From Astragalus membranaceus (lineage: Eukaryota; Streptophyta; Magnoliopsida; Fabales; Fabaceae), in NCBI GenBank assembly GCA_039519185.1, contig CM076851.1:35199799-35263798 (forward strand): a stretch of 64,000 nucleotides of DNA. Reading direction: 5' to 3'. The first letter of the stretch is position 1, and each line of letters begins with the position of its first letter. The position numbers and the translations under genes are program-made. Positions 46,401 to 58,400 of the stretch are shown piece by piece. The notes beneath the pieces were generated by a model. It was not told where the DNA came from and ran no database searches. It saw only the letters and a program-made list of their open reading frames with translations.

Positions 46401-49400
46401 AGGGGAGACAGCAAAGACTGGATTTGCACTTCGGAATGGAGTTTTATTGTACAAGGGCAGATTGGTCATGGCAGCCAATTCAACCTTAATTCCTATCATT
46501 CTCAAAGAATTTCACAGCACTCCGCAAGGTGGACATTCTGGTTTTTATCGTACTTATCGACGTATGGCAGCTAATCTTTATTGGATAGGTATGAAAAAGC
46601 ATATCCAGGAATTTGTGCAAAATTATTTAATTTGCGAGCGTAACAAGTATGCTGCTTCAGCTCCAGGTGTTTTGCTCCAATCGCTTCCTGTGCCAAGTCA
46701 GATATGGGCAGAAATCTCTATGGACTTCATTACTGGCCTTCCCAAGTCAAAGGGGTTTGAAGCAATATTTGTTGTGGTTGATAGGCTATCTAAGTACAGC
46801 CACTTCATTCCTCTTAAACGCCCTTATTCAGCAAGCTCTGTGACTGAAACATTCACCAAGGAAGTGGTAAGACTCCATGGCATCCCAGAATCTATTGTTA
46901 GTGACCGAGATCCTATCTTTGTGAGCAATTTCTGGCAGGAGTTGTTCAAGATGCAAGGCACACAACTGAAAATGAGCACCGCTTATCACCCACAGACGGA
47001 TGGTCAAACGGAAGTTGTAAATCGTTGCGTGGAGACTTTTTTAAGATGCTTCATTGCTGATCAGCCCAAGACTTGGGTAATGTGGATTCCTTGGGCAGAA
47101 TATTGGTATAACACTACTTTTCATGCATCCACAGGTACTACACCGTTTGAAGTTGTCTATGGACGTTCCCCTCCAGTTATCACCAGTTACCTACCTGGTG
47201 AAGTTAAGGTAGAAGCAGTGCAACGTGATTTGGCAGACCGTGATGAGTGCCTAAGACAATTGAAGCGCCATTTGGCCCGTGCCAGTGATCGCATGAAGAC
47301 GCAAGCTGATAAGCACCGCAAGGAACGATTTTTGAAGTTGGTGAATGGGTATTTTTAAAACTACGACCTCATGTGCAACAATCTGTGGCGGCCAGAATCT
47401 GTCCTAAGTTATCCCCAAGGTATTTTGGTCCGTTTAGAGTGTTGGAGCGTGTCGGTGCAGTTGCTTACAAGTTGGAGTTACCTCCCACATCTCGCATACA
47501 TCCTGTTTTTCATGTCTCTCTACTGAAGAAGGCTGTTGGCAACGCTGCTGTCCATCCTGTTCTGCCTGCAAGTTTGGAAATTGTTGACGAAGCTATGTGG
47601 GAACCAGATGCTGTGTTAGCTCACCAAATTGTGGACCGTAGGGGTGAAGCTATCCCTCAAGTTCTTGTCCAATGGTGTCACAAACCAAGCGAGGAAGCAA
47701 CATGGGAAGACTCAGACATCATTGCAACGCAGTTCCCAAATCTCAGCCTTGAGGACAAGGCTGGTTCTCATGGGGAGGGCAGTGTTAGCGCACATGTTGT
47801 TAGTCAGAAGGGCAAACCCGTCATTTGGAGGGTTTATGAAAGGAGAAACAAGAAGAATAAAGGAGGAGAGTAGGTTTGTTAATTAATTATATTTTATTAG
47901 GTAGTTATGGTGTAGCGGTTATTTTATGTAGGTAGTTATTTGGATTTGATTATAAATACCGTGTGTTGGTTTGTAGAAGTTACGTTAGAAGTTATTGTGT
48001 AAGTTATGGCCAGAAGTTGTAACTTCTGAGGAGCGCATCGCTCTTGGATAGTTTGGCTTGTAATCCCTATCCCTCTATTATTATTAAGCAAGTAATCGAT
48101 TTCCCTCCTGCTGCCATTAAGCACATAATCGATTTTCAGCCTGTTTATCTCTCCACCATAATTCGGTCTCTGTCATTGTTATTGTTAATTCACGGGTTTG
48201 TATCAATAACATACAAGCCTTCCCAAAGCACAAGAAAAGCAAGTGTGCATACTTTATAATACTCGGCTATTATTGCAAGCAGATATGTTTGTAACTTTGT
48301 CTCCTTTTTTGGTTCTATTAAAGTATTGATGATTGATTCTTTGATTTATCCTTTAAGGTTAGGCATGCAATATACTTGTTTTTGAATTATTAAGTGGCTA
48401 CTTTATTATCAAGAGGGCAAGTCTTGGCGTAATGATAAGGTTGTTGCCTTGTGACATGGATTTCACAAGTTCAAATCCTAGAAATAACTTCTCAACTTAT
48501 GGGGTAAAATCCTACAGACAGCCCACCGGGTGGGAGCCTCGTGCACACAGGACTGCCCTTTACTTTCTTATTAACTCACTTGTTACTTAGTTTATGAGAG
48601 ATCATTTGTGAGAGTTCGATTGAGGCATTAATTTATTGAGTGGGCATTTGATTCATCTATATATTGTTTATTGAGAAAAACTCAAGTCCCATATTGACTA
48701 ACAAGACTCAAAAAGTGTTTATAAAGAATGGACATCTTTTACTTTACAAACTGGTTTTGTGGGGTTGAGTTAGACCCAAAATATAAGATGATACCATAGC
48801 TTGTCCTAGATCCTCAGGCCACCCACCATATACATCACATGCTAAGCTCAAAATTGTTGGGCATGCCGTATATTGTTTGGAAAAACCCAAGTCCCACATT
48901 GACTAAAGATAATGCCTGAGAAGAGTTTCTAAAGAATGGTCACCCCTTACATTACAAGTCGGTTTTGTGAAGTTGAGTTGGGCCTAAAATCTAAGATTGG
49001 TGCCATGGACTATTGCTATGTTGTGTGATTATGACACTATGAAAATTTCCTTGTCAAATGGATTTACGATGCTACAGGTTTTGCATGTGTTTAACCTTCT
49101 AAAGGGGTTTCTGTTGATGGTCCTTGTCCTTAGGTATTCCAGGTTTTCTGTTATAAATTAACTTTGTCCTGCTTGTTTACTTCGCAGTTCCTCTGACGAT
49201 GGAACTTGTAGGATATGGGATGCAAGGCATACCCAATCAATTCCAAGATTATATGTTCCAAGGCCATCTGATTCTGTTGGTTAGTCAATTCTTTTTTAAC
49301 TATGATTGTGGGTCTTCTTTGTGAAAAGAACTAACATGGAAATTACATATTGGCAGCAGGAAGAAGCAGTGGCCCATCCTTAAATACATTGCCTCAGAGT

Positions 49401-52400
49401 CATCAAATTTTTTGCTGTGCATTTAATGCTAATGGAACTGTCTTTGTCACTGGTAGCTCTGATAATCTTGCCAGGGTATACATTTAAATAAATAGTGCTT
49501 ACTCATATTTACAGATGCATTATTATATTCTGTAGTCTTTATTATTGAAGGTAAATGTAGGTACTAGGTTTTACTTGCTCTTGTAGAAACATAACCTTTT
49601 ATGTTTACATTTTAGTTCTTTCTCCTTACTTTTGATCTTCTGGTGTGTTTTGTGAATTGTGTGATGGTCTGAGGAAAAGGTAACTCGAGAGACAGAAGAT
49701 GGGTTCCTAAGTCTCTTTTCATCCCTGTCCAATCCTTGTATAGGAAATCAATGTTCATGTCCAATCATAACACCCATGTTGATGTAGTACTTGTTGATTG
49801 CTGGTCACTTCATCGCTAATGGATCTTTCCTGCCAGTTAGTGCCAACCTCCTCGGCTTTATCCATTTTCTGACTGCCTTGGCATGGTCATCGGCCACTTT
49901 TGTTTGGCTATTAGATACTTTATGGTCCCTAAAACCTACTCTGAAGTCTGAAAATAGTTTCAGATGTTGGATCCTTTTCAACATATAAGACTATCCGGTG
50001 GATAGTCTTATATGTTGAAAGTATCCAGCTCTTATGAGCATATCGATAGCTTCTAAGTGCATCATTTTCTAAGCTTATTAAATATATTTTAGAAAAAAAT
50101 TATTCAAAATGTTCATGAGAACAAATTTTGTTTGAGGGTAAAATAGTGAAACCAAACATGCACTCAATTTGTTCTAATGGATTTCCAGCATCATAATCTT
50201 CAAAGCTGACTTCAAAGGTTTTGCAGGTCTGGAATGCTTGTAAACTTAGTGTGGATGACACTGACCAACCAAATCATGAGATAGATGTACTATCTGGTCA
50301 TGAAAATGATGTAAATTATGTGCAATTTAGGTTAGTGTTTTTAGTGTGCTATACTAATTAGTAGATGAAATTTCTGCATTCTGATGTGAGCCAATGTACA
50401 TGGGATACCATCTGAAATTTCTTCCTATTTTGCAGTGGATGTGCAGTAGCATCACGACTTACCACAGCAGAAACTTGGAAGGAGGAAAATATTCCCAAAT
50501 TTAAGAATTCCTGGTGTGTTTCCTTTGTTCTCACAAGAAATGTCATATACCCAGTTCTCATTGAATGCTTGTAAACTTGGTGTGTGTGTGTTTTTTTCGG
50601 AATTAGAAGCAGCATTTGGAGTGATCCCACTCCTATTACCGCTCCTTTCCTTTGCTTCTCACGTGAAATGTCATATGCCATGCTTCTGCTGTCAGATATA
50701 TTTGAATGGCTATATTTCCAGGTTGAATCACGACAACATAGTTACCTGCTCCCGTGATGGGAGCGCTATCATATGGATTCCTAGATCACGCAGGTCACAC
50801 GTAAGTTTGTCAAATAGTTTCCTTCTACAAATGCTTTCTACTTTTTTTCCCAAGGTGATTTCTACCTATTTTATTCTTCAAATTGCAAAACATTAATTTG
50901 GTTATTTGGCGATGAGTTGTAATTTATTTTTTATTTTGTAAACTTATTTCATTCAGGGAAAAAGTGGTCGCTGGACTCGGGCATATCATCTTAGAGTTCC
51001 ACCTCCGCCTATGCCTCCACAACCTCAGAGAGGTGGTCCTCGTCAAAGAATCCTACCAACTCCACGGGGTGTAAATATGATTGTTTGGAGCCTGGACAAC
51101 CGCTTTGTCCTTGCAGCTATTATGGGTAAGTTGGTTGTTTTTTTTTTCCTGTCTTGCTCCCCCTCTTTAATTCTTTCTTGGTTTCTCTCTTTTCTTCTGC
51201 TTTTACTCTTGCATCAGTTTTTAGTTTGATTAGCCTAAAACATATGTAGAGTAAGTCTACGTGATAATACTTGGCTTGCTTGTCATATCATATCACAGAA
51301 AACAATCTAGGCCAGTGTTTTAGTCTTGATTCTCCTTTATAGTTTACAAATATTCTTAGGCAATCAGTTCAAAAAGTCAAATTAAGATTGGTTTTGATTT
51401 GCCTTATGCATACAATATGATAATCTGAAAGCATTTAATTTATACTTTGTTTATGCAATGCATTTCTTACCATGTCACTCTTGTACATGTGTCATGATAA
51501 TGCAATGAACATTTTATTCTTGTTTCATCATTTTGGAGGCGGTAGACTATTATTTATGTGACTGGAACATGCAGATTGCAGAATCTGTGTTTGGAATGCT
51601 TCTGATGGCAGCTTAGTGCACTCGTTGACTGGACACACTGAGTCTGTGAGTGTTTCATTTCTAGATTTAGGCATATCTCCTTTCTTGGGCCTAATTTTTA
51701 CCATCTTTTGCAAATACAATGTTTGAGGTGTGGCTCTGGCTTTTTAGGACAATATATAACTCACAAGCATGACACTTGATGCTTCTTACATTTTGGGCCT
51801 AACTTAACCTCTCAAGCTTTATAAACTCTATCTAGGCCATATCTCTAGCCAACTATATTGCATAGGTATGGGTACGTGGCACACATGGTATGAGTAGAGG
51901 GTTATCGTATTTTCGAAAAATAGAAGGTACGGTATGTCAATATACTTTACATATATATATAGGGAGCGTATCAAGTGAGAGTGCTTTTATTATGAGAGGA
52001 GTGAATCGTAGCCATAGATTAAATCATTAGTGTTGAAATTAAAACAAAATGTCAATGATAACTAACCACCTTTTAATCACAATCACCCATGTATTGTTAT
52101 ACGTTGCAAATTTCCTCCTCTCACCCTCTCATTAAAACTCCCCTCTCTTGATACATCCCCTATATATATATATATATATACTATACATTAAAATTTTAGG
52201 CAGTTACGCATAATAAAAATTGTATAAAAGATAAATAAAAATTATTCTATTATAAATTTATAACATACTAGAAGAAGCTACCCAAAATAAACTATTATTA
52301 GAAGAAGAACAATTGACAACAGCTTCTGTCCAAACTTTACCTCAATTTAAGTTCCCTAAAAAACACCCAAATTTGATACCCAAAATTCAAGATGGTCATA

Positions 52401-55400
52401 TTTTCAAAAATCAATTCACATCAAACACTACACGGCTTGGCGTCCATGAGGCAGAAGCATTCCCTTCACCCTCCCACTGAAAATCTGGAACCCCTTCTCC
52501 CTCTCCTCTCTCAACTTTCCCTTGTCGCCCTCAAGCTTTAGTGCCTCACTTCTTCACTCACCATTTTTGTTCTCTACTTTTTGTTAAGTGAAGCTCTATT
52601 TAATGCTGAGGTAACTGATAGAAATCCATCTCACCGTCTTATATGTCACCACCTAATTCAAAAACCTGCCTAGGTGGCACGTCATCTCATCTATTATCCG
52701 AGTGGCATCCCTTTCTCTTCCTGTCCCTCTTAACAATTTGTCGTACAAGATAAGCGAAGGTTAAGCAACCTAAGATTCCAAAATTGTTTTGTGGTCTCCA
52801 AAACCTATCCTATTATCAAGTTGTTGGACATGTTGAGGAGCCGAAGATACATGTGTTAACCTCATAGCATAGCCTTTTTTATAGCTATTTCATGGTATGG
52901 TATTAGAGTTTCTTTGTCCAAGTGGTTTAGAGATTGATCCTTGTAACCCCGTTTTTCTAATAAATTATTTGAATTTTGGGACCTGGTACTGGGCTTGTGC
53001 ATTATCTGCACCTCATGCCCGAAGGGCTATTGCGTAAGGGATCATGTTACAGGTATAGTATAATATTGTTCATGTCTTTACCTAATAGCTTCTTAAGCTT
53101 TTGGGATAGTTGGTTCATGACAACTTAACCTGAAAGTCAAAGCAGTTAAGATCTGAATTCTCAATAAGGGTTTGTTAAGCTCACTTTCTCCCATGGAACC
53201 TAAGATTCCTAAGCTGTGTTGTGGACTCCAGAACCTCCTCTGTCATCAAGTTGTTGGACACGTTGAGGAACCGAAGATACAAGTGTTAACCTCATAGCAT
53301 AGCCTTTTGGGATAGCTAGTTCATGGTATGGTATCAGAGTTTCTATGTACAAGTGGTTTAGAGATTGATCCTTGTTACCCTGTTTTTCTAATAAACAATT
53401 ACCAGGCATGTGCATTATCTGCACCTCAAGCCGAAAGGGCTGTTGTGTAAGGGATCATGTTACGGGTATAGTGTAAAATGTCCATATGTATTTACCTAGT
53501 AGCTTCTTAAGCTTTTGGGATAGTTGGTTCATGACAACTTAATCTGAAAGTCCAAGAAGTTAAGATCTTAATTCTCGATAAGGGTTTACTAAGCTCACTT
53601 CCTCTCATAGAACCTCGTTGGCCTTGAAATAATGGTATTGATTTATACCGGAAAAAAAAACTCTATTTCAAGGGCAATTTCAGTTATAAGGGCATAGGTA
53701 ACTATGACCAAACATTTGAGCACGTGGCTGACTAGGCTTCAGTATCATCTAAAGTTGACATTGCATTTTATAATCTTAAGGAAGATTTTAATAGTACTTC
53801 TAGTAATTTTCGCCTTGAAGGAGGACTTTTGCTGAGGTTATTTTATAACCATCAAATAATTACCATGTCTGCTTTAAACTGGTCTCCACATGCTTGTCAC
53901 TTTTCACTTCCTTAGTCTACTGCTTTTCTCTCCAATGATCTGCTAGCTTTATTCGCTTGGTTTATTTTGCTTGGACTCATCTGGTTTAATCTATTTTGTT
54001 TATTTGCTCATTGTAGACATATGTTCTGGATGTTCATCCTTTTAATCCGCGGATAGCAATGAGTGCTGGATATGATGGAAGAACTATTGTGTGGGATGTG
54101 AGTCTCCAGTTACTTTTATCTCATTTATTTGCAGGCATTCCTACATCTTTTAGATGACTTCCATATTTTATGACTTCAGATATGGGAAGGCATGCCTATT
54201 CGGATATATGAGATATCACGTTTCAAGTTGGTGGATGGGAAGTTTTCTCCGTAAGTACACAAAGAGTGTGCTAGCTCAGAATTTTATTTTGCACCAAGTT
54301 TTTAAGATATTTGGTTGTCTGTGTATTTCCAAAAACTATTCCCTTAGCATCCTAATCATTTTAAGTCAAACTAGTGTTGTATCTACTCTCTAATGGTTTT
54401 CAATATGCATTTATTACGCGAATGCTACAAAACCATCTCAAATTTCTCACTGAATGAAATTGCTCAATAAATGACAAATCAGTTTAGTCTTCTAATGAGG
54501 ATGTGTCTTTTGTGCGGTCTTGTCAAGATCCACTCTACCTATAAAATTTTATTAGTTCTTGCGGTTCTTATTTTCTGAAAAATACACATCGAGTATAGCT
54601 ATCTTATGTGGATTTTTTGTGTGTGTTTTATTGGCTCCTGGTATGTCATAATTTCATATGTATTTGATATGTATACCTTATATGGCATAGGGATGGGACA
54701 TCGATTATACTTTCAGATGACGTTGGTCAACTATATACGTTAAGCACAGGTCAAGGCGAGTCACAGAAAGATGCCAAATATGATCAGGTATATACATCAT
54801 TAACTGTTACATGCGTCTCTTTATTTGCCACTCATTTGGGGCTAATGTTGTCTGCAAATTTTATAGTTTTTCCTTGGTGATTATCGACCTCTCATTCAAG
54901 ACACCCATGGTAATGTAATTGACCAGGTTAGTTGATTGCTTGCTTTTATCTCTTTCTTTCATTTATGATGCTCGTAGAAGTTAGAACATCTTTTTAGCTT
55001 GTTGTCTCGCCTGCTGGTTTTTCACTTGTAGTAAGAAAAATATAAATGAAAAAGGAATATAATACAACAACTCCCAAATTAGAAATGTAATGAAGTATTT
55101 AATTATCGTTCTGGCACGTTAAGAATGATGCATTCTGTGGTGGACCATCCACTGCTTCTGCTGTCATATTTTGTAGAGGTATACTCAAGTAGGGAGTTTG
55201 AAACCTGTTGTCTAAAAAATGGCTTTCTTTGATAGGTTTTATTTAGTTAGCTTGTTTTATCTATAATCTTTAATTTTATACCATTCTGCTTTCCTAATTT
55301 AACATAAAATGAATCAGGAAACCCAGATTGTTCCATATCGACGTAATCTGCAAGATTTGCTTTGTGATTCAGGTCAGTTAGTCTTCTTGGATCTAATCAT

Positions 55401-58400
55401 TACACACATTGTTTCTCCTCAATCATTCTTGTAAGTTATCGGTTATTTACTGTCTTACTGCAGCAATGATACCGTACCCAGAACCTTATCAGAGTGAGTT
55501 TCAGCGAAGACGATTAGGGGCTTTAGGCCTTGAGTGGCGACCATCATCACTAAAGCTTGCTGTTGGTCCCGACTTCAGTCTGGACCCAGATTATCATATG
55601 CTTCCATTGGTAGATTTGGACATACTCACAGAACCACTACCAGAGTTTATAGATGCTATGGACTGGGAGCCTGAAATTGAAGTGTTTAGTGATGATGCTG
55701 ATTCAGAATATAATGTCACTGAAGATTTTTCGTCTCGGGGTGAGAAAGAATGTTCAAGCTCCAGTGCCTCTGATGATCCTGGGTGCAGCACAGGTAGCAG
55801 TGATGAGGATGATGCTCACATCGATTGCATTCGTAGATCGAAGAGGAAAAAACAGAAGGGCGAAGTAAGTACAGAGATAGAAATATAGAGTGAATACTCA
55901 TTATCTTTGAAATAAATTTAAATTATTCCTGATTTCCTCTTTTCAGATTGAGATTATGACTTCTTCTGGTAGACGAGTGAAAAGGAGGAATTTGGATGAG
56001 TGTGATGGCAATACCCTCAGCAGTAGCAGAAGTAGGAAGGGAAAAAGTGGACAAAAGAAGTCAAGGAAGAAATCTTCTAAATCAAAATCTTCCAGACCTC
56101 AAAGAGCCGCTGCACGTAATGCTCTGCATTTATTCTCAAAAATTACAGGCACTCCAACAGACGGAGAAGAAGATAGTTTGGTTGGTGATTATTCAGAAAG
56201 TGACTCAACATTGCAAGAGTCTAATAGTGACAGTGATGAATCTGGTGGAGCTTCCCAGAATGACAATTGTAATCATTCCAAGGGAAAAGAAGTATCACTG
56301 TATGAATCAGAGGACACGAGATCTCATGAGTTACCGGAAACTCATGTGAATGCAATGAACAGGAGGAGGTTGATCCTCAAATTGCCAATTCGTGATTCAT
56401 CTAAACCCATGAACGAGTTTGACAACCAGGTTGAGTGGGTTGGCTCATCATCTAGAACAGCCCAAGAATCTACTGATTTTAATAAGAACAGACCAAGTTC
56501 TATGGAGCCAGGATATGATCTTGGCAATGGAAGTTACTCTTTGATTGAAAGAAATCAAGTAAAACTAGACCATGTAGCAGACCATGTAGACTTACTAGAG
56601 AAAATTAGATGGGGTGTGGTTAGGGCCCGTTCATCTAAACCCGTGAGAGTTGGAGAAGCTATGCCATCAGGCACAAATCCCAACTCTGTAAAATCTCCTA
56701 ACCATCTCAATGAAAAAGAAAATGTTAGTATTGGGAATGAGAAAGACGACAGAGACTTAAGCGGTACAGCAACGCCTGCTTTAGAAATCCAAAATGATGA
56801 TAAGGTAGACAGTCTGATGGAAGTCAACGAAAATTGTGCTGGTACTACCTCTCATCAATTTAATCCTACTGAGAATGGTGAAGCAGTCGCTGCTTCCAGC
56901 AATAGCAGGGATAAAGATGATCCACTAGTTTCTACATGCATGATTCCTCAGGATTCTATTACTGTATCCGTCGGCCATAGTGGGGCTGACCAACTACCTG
57001 AACCAAATGCCTGTTTCCAATCCGTATCAACAAAGCTAAGGTCTAAAAGGGGTTCAAGGATTCCTGAAAGTCCATCCAAGCATGAAACAAAATCTTCAGT
57101 GCTAAAGAGTGGTGCATGTAGCAGTAATGCTAATACCAATTTGAACAATGAACAGCATGTGACCGTACTTGAAGATGACAACAATACTAGAGTAACATAT
57201 AATCAGGGAGAAAATGGAACTCAAGAAATTGATGCTCAGGCTAAACAAATTAGTACTTCGCATGATTCACTAGAGCCACATCGTAATAGAGATAAAATGT
57301 ATAAAGCTGTTTATAGAAGATCAAGATCACATAGGGCTGTGACTAATTTAGCTGATGGTAGTGGCTTGGGAAAATCCAATTCAAATGGGAGCAATAATAA
57401 TTTCAACGGGGCTGTGGACTCTAGTAATGGCACAAATGAAGCTCTTCATACCAATGGTTCCCTAGAGTTTGAACCAGGCACTTGTGAACCAAATAATGAG
57501 CAAAGTAATCTTGAAGTTCAGCAAGGAGATGGATCTTGCATGGTTAGACGCCCACAGAATGTTTCCACAAATAGAGGAAAACTCACAGAAGATGATGAAA
57601 AGGGTTGTAGTTCAAAATTGACTGTCGGTTTGAGGTCCACTAGGAATCGGAGGTCCAGTTATAATGCTCACGAGACTAGTCCTGGAAATAAAAAGAAATC
57701 TTTACAATCAGCTGCCAAGGGGTCATGGTTGCTTTTATCAACACATGAGGAAGGATGCAGATATATTCCCCAACAGGGAGATGAAATTGTATATTTAAGA
57801 CAGGTTAGTAATGGTAGATTACAATTTACACCTATTACTTCCTTATGGTATTTTTATCATTTTTACATTTGAGGTCTTTTTCCTTTTTATTTTTATTTTT
57901 ATTTTATTTTGAAGTTTGATAATGTGCTTACCTTCGAAAATGTCTCTTTTCCAGGGACACCAGGAATATATAGATTATAGCCGTAAAAGAGAATCAGGTC
58001 CTTGGTTGTCACTTGAGGGACATATAAGAGCTGTAGAATATTGTAGAGTTCAAAGCCTAGAGTATTCTCACGTTCCAGGGTCTGGTGATAGCTGCTGCAA
58101 AATGACCCTTCAGTTCGTAGATCCTAATTCAAGTGTTGTTGGCAAATCTTTTAAGTTAACTCTACCTGAAGTGACTAGTTTCCCAGATTTTCTTGTTGAA
58201 AGAACTCGGTTCGATGCGGCTATGCAAAGAAATTGGACACGCAGGGATAAATGCAGGGTTTGGTGGAGGAATGATGAGGATAATACCTCTGGTAGTTGGT
58301 GGGAGGGTCGAATTATGTGCGAAAAAGCCAAGTCTTGTGAATTACCAGACAGTCCATGGGAGAGGTATTCTGTTCGGTACAAGAGTGACCTCTCTGACAC

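Larger units (their letters stand above)
42871..48205 (+). mobile_element. Ty3/gypsy chromovirus-like retrotransposon, decayed
   Basis: A 5.3 kb plus-strand element with LTRs 42871-43320 and 47783-48205 and a perfect ATAAC duplication. The first LTR carries an extra tandem copy of TATTATTATTAAGCAAGTAA. Gag-pol between them is broken by several frameshifts. The order RT, RNase H, integrase defines gypsy; the short LTRs and chromodomain-like C-terminus suggest a Reina/Galadriel-type chromovirus, which is tentative. Confidence 0.93.
42384..49187 (+). other. BRWD intron 6, 6.8 kb, transposon-filled
   Basis: This intron interrupts a WD40 repeat between TTATC and TTCCTCTGACG. It contains the gypsy element 42871-48205, an Au-like SINE, TRIM-like repeats and about 0.5 kb of unremarkable sequence on the left. 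Splice sites are normal. Confidence 0.85.

Noticed and set aside
55594..57184. Several minus-strand ORFs over BRWD exons 19-20
   Set aside because: They are antisense shadows of the long Ser/Asn-rich coding exon.
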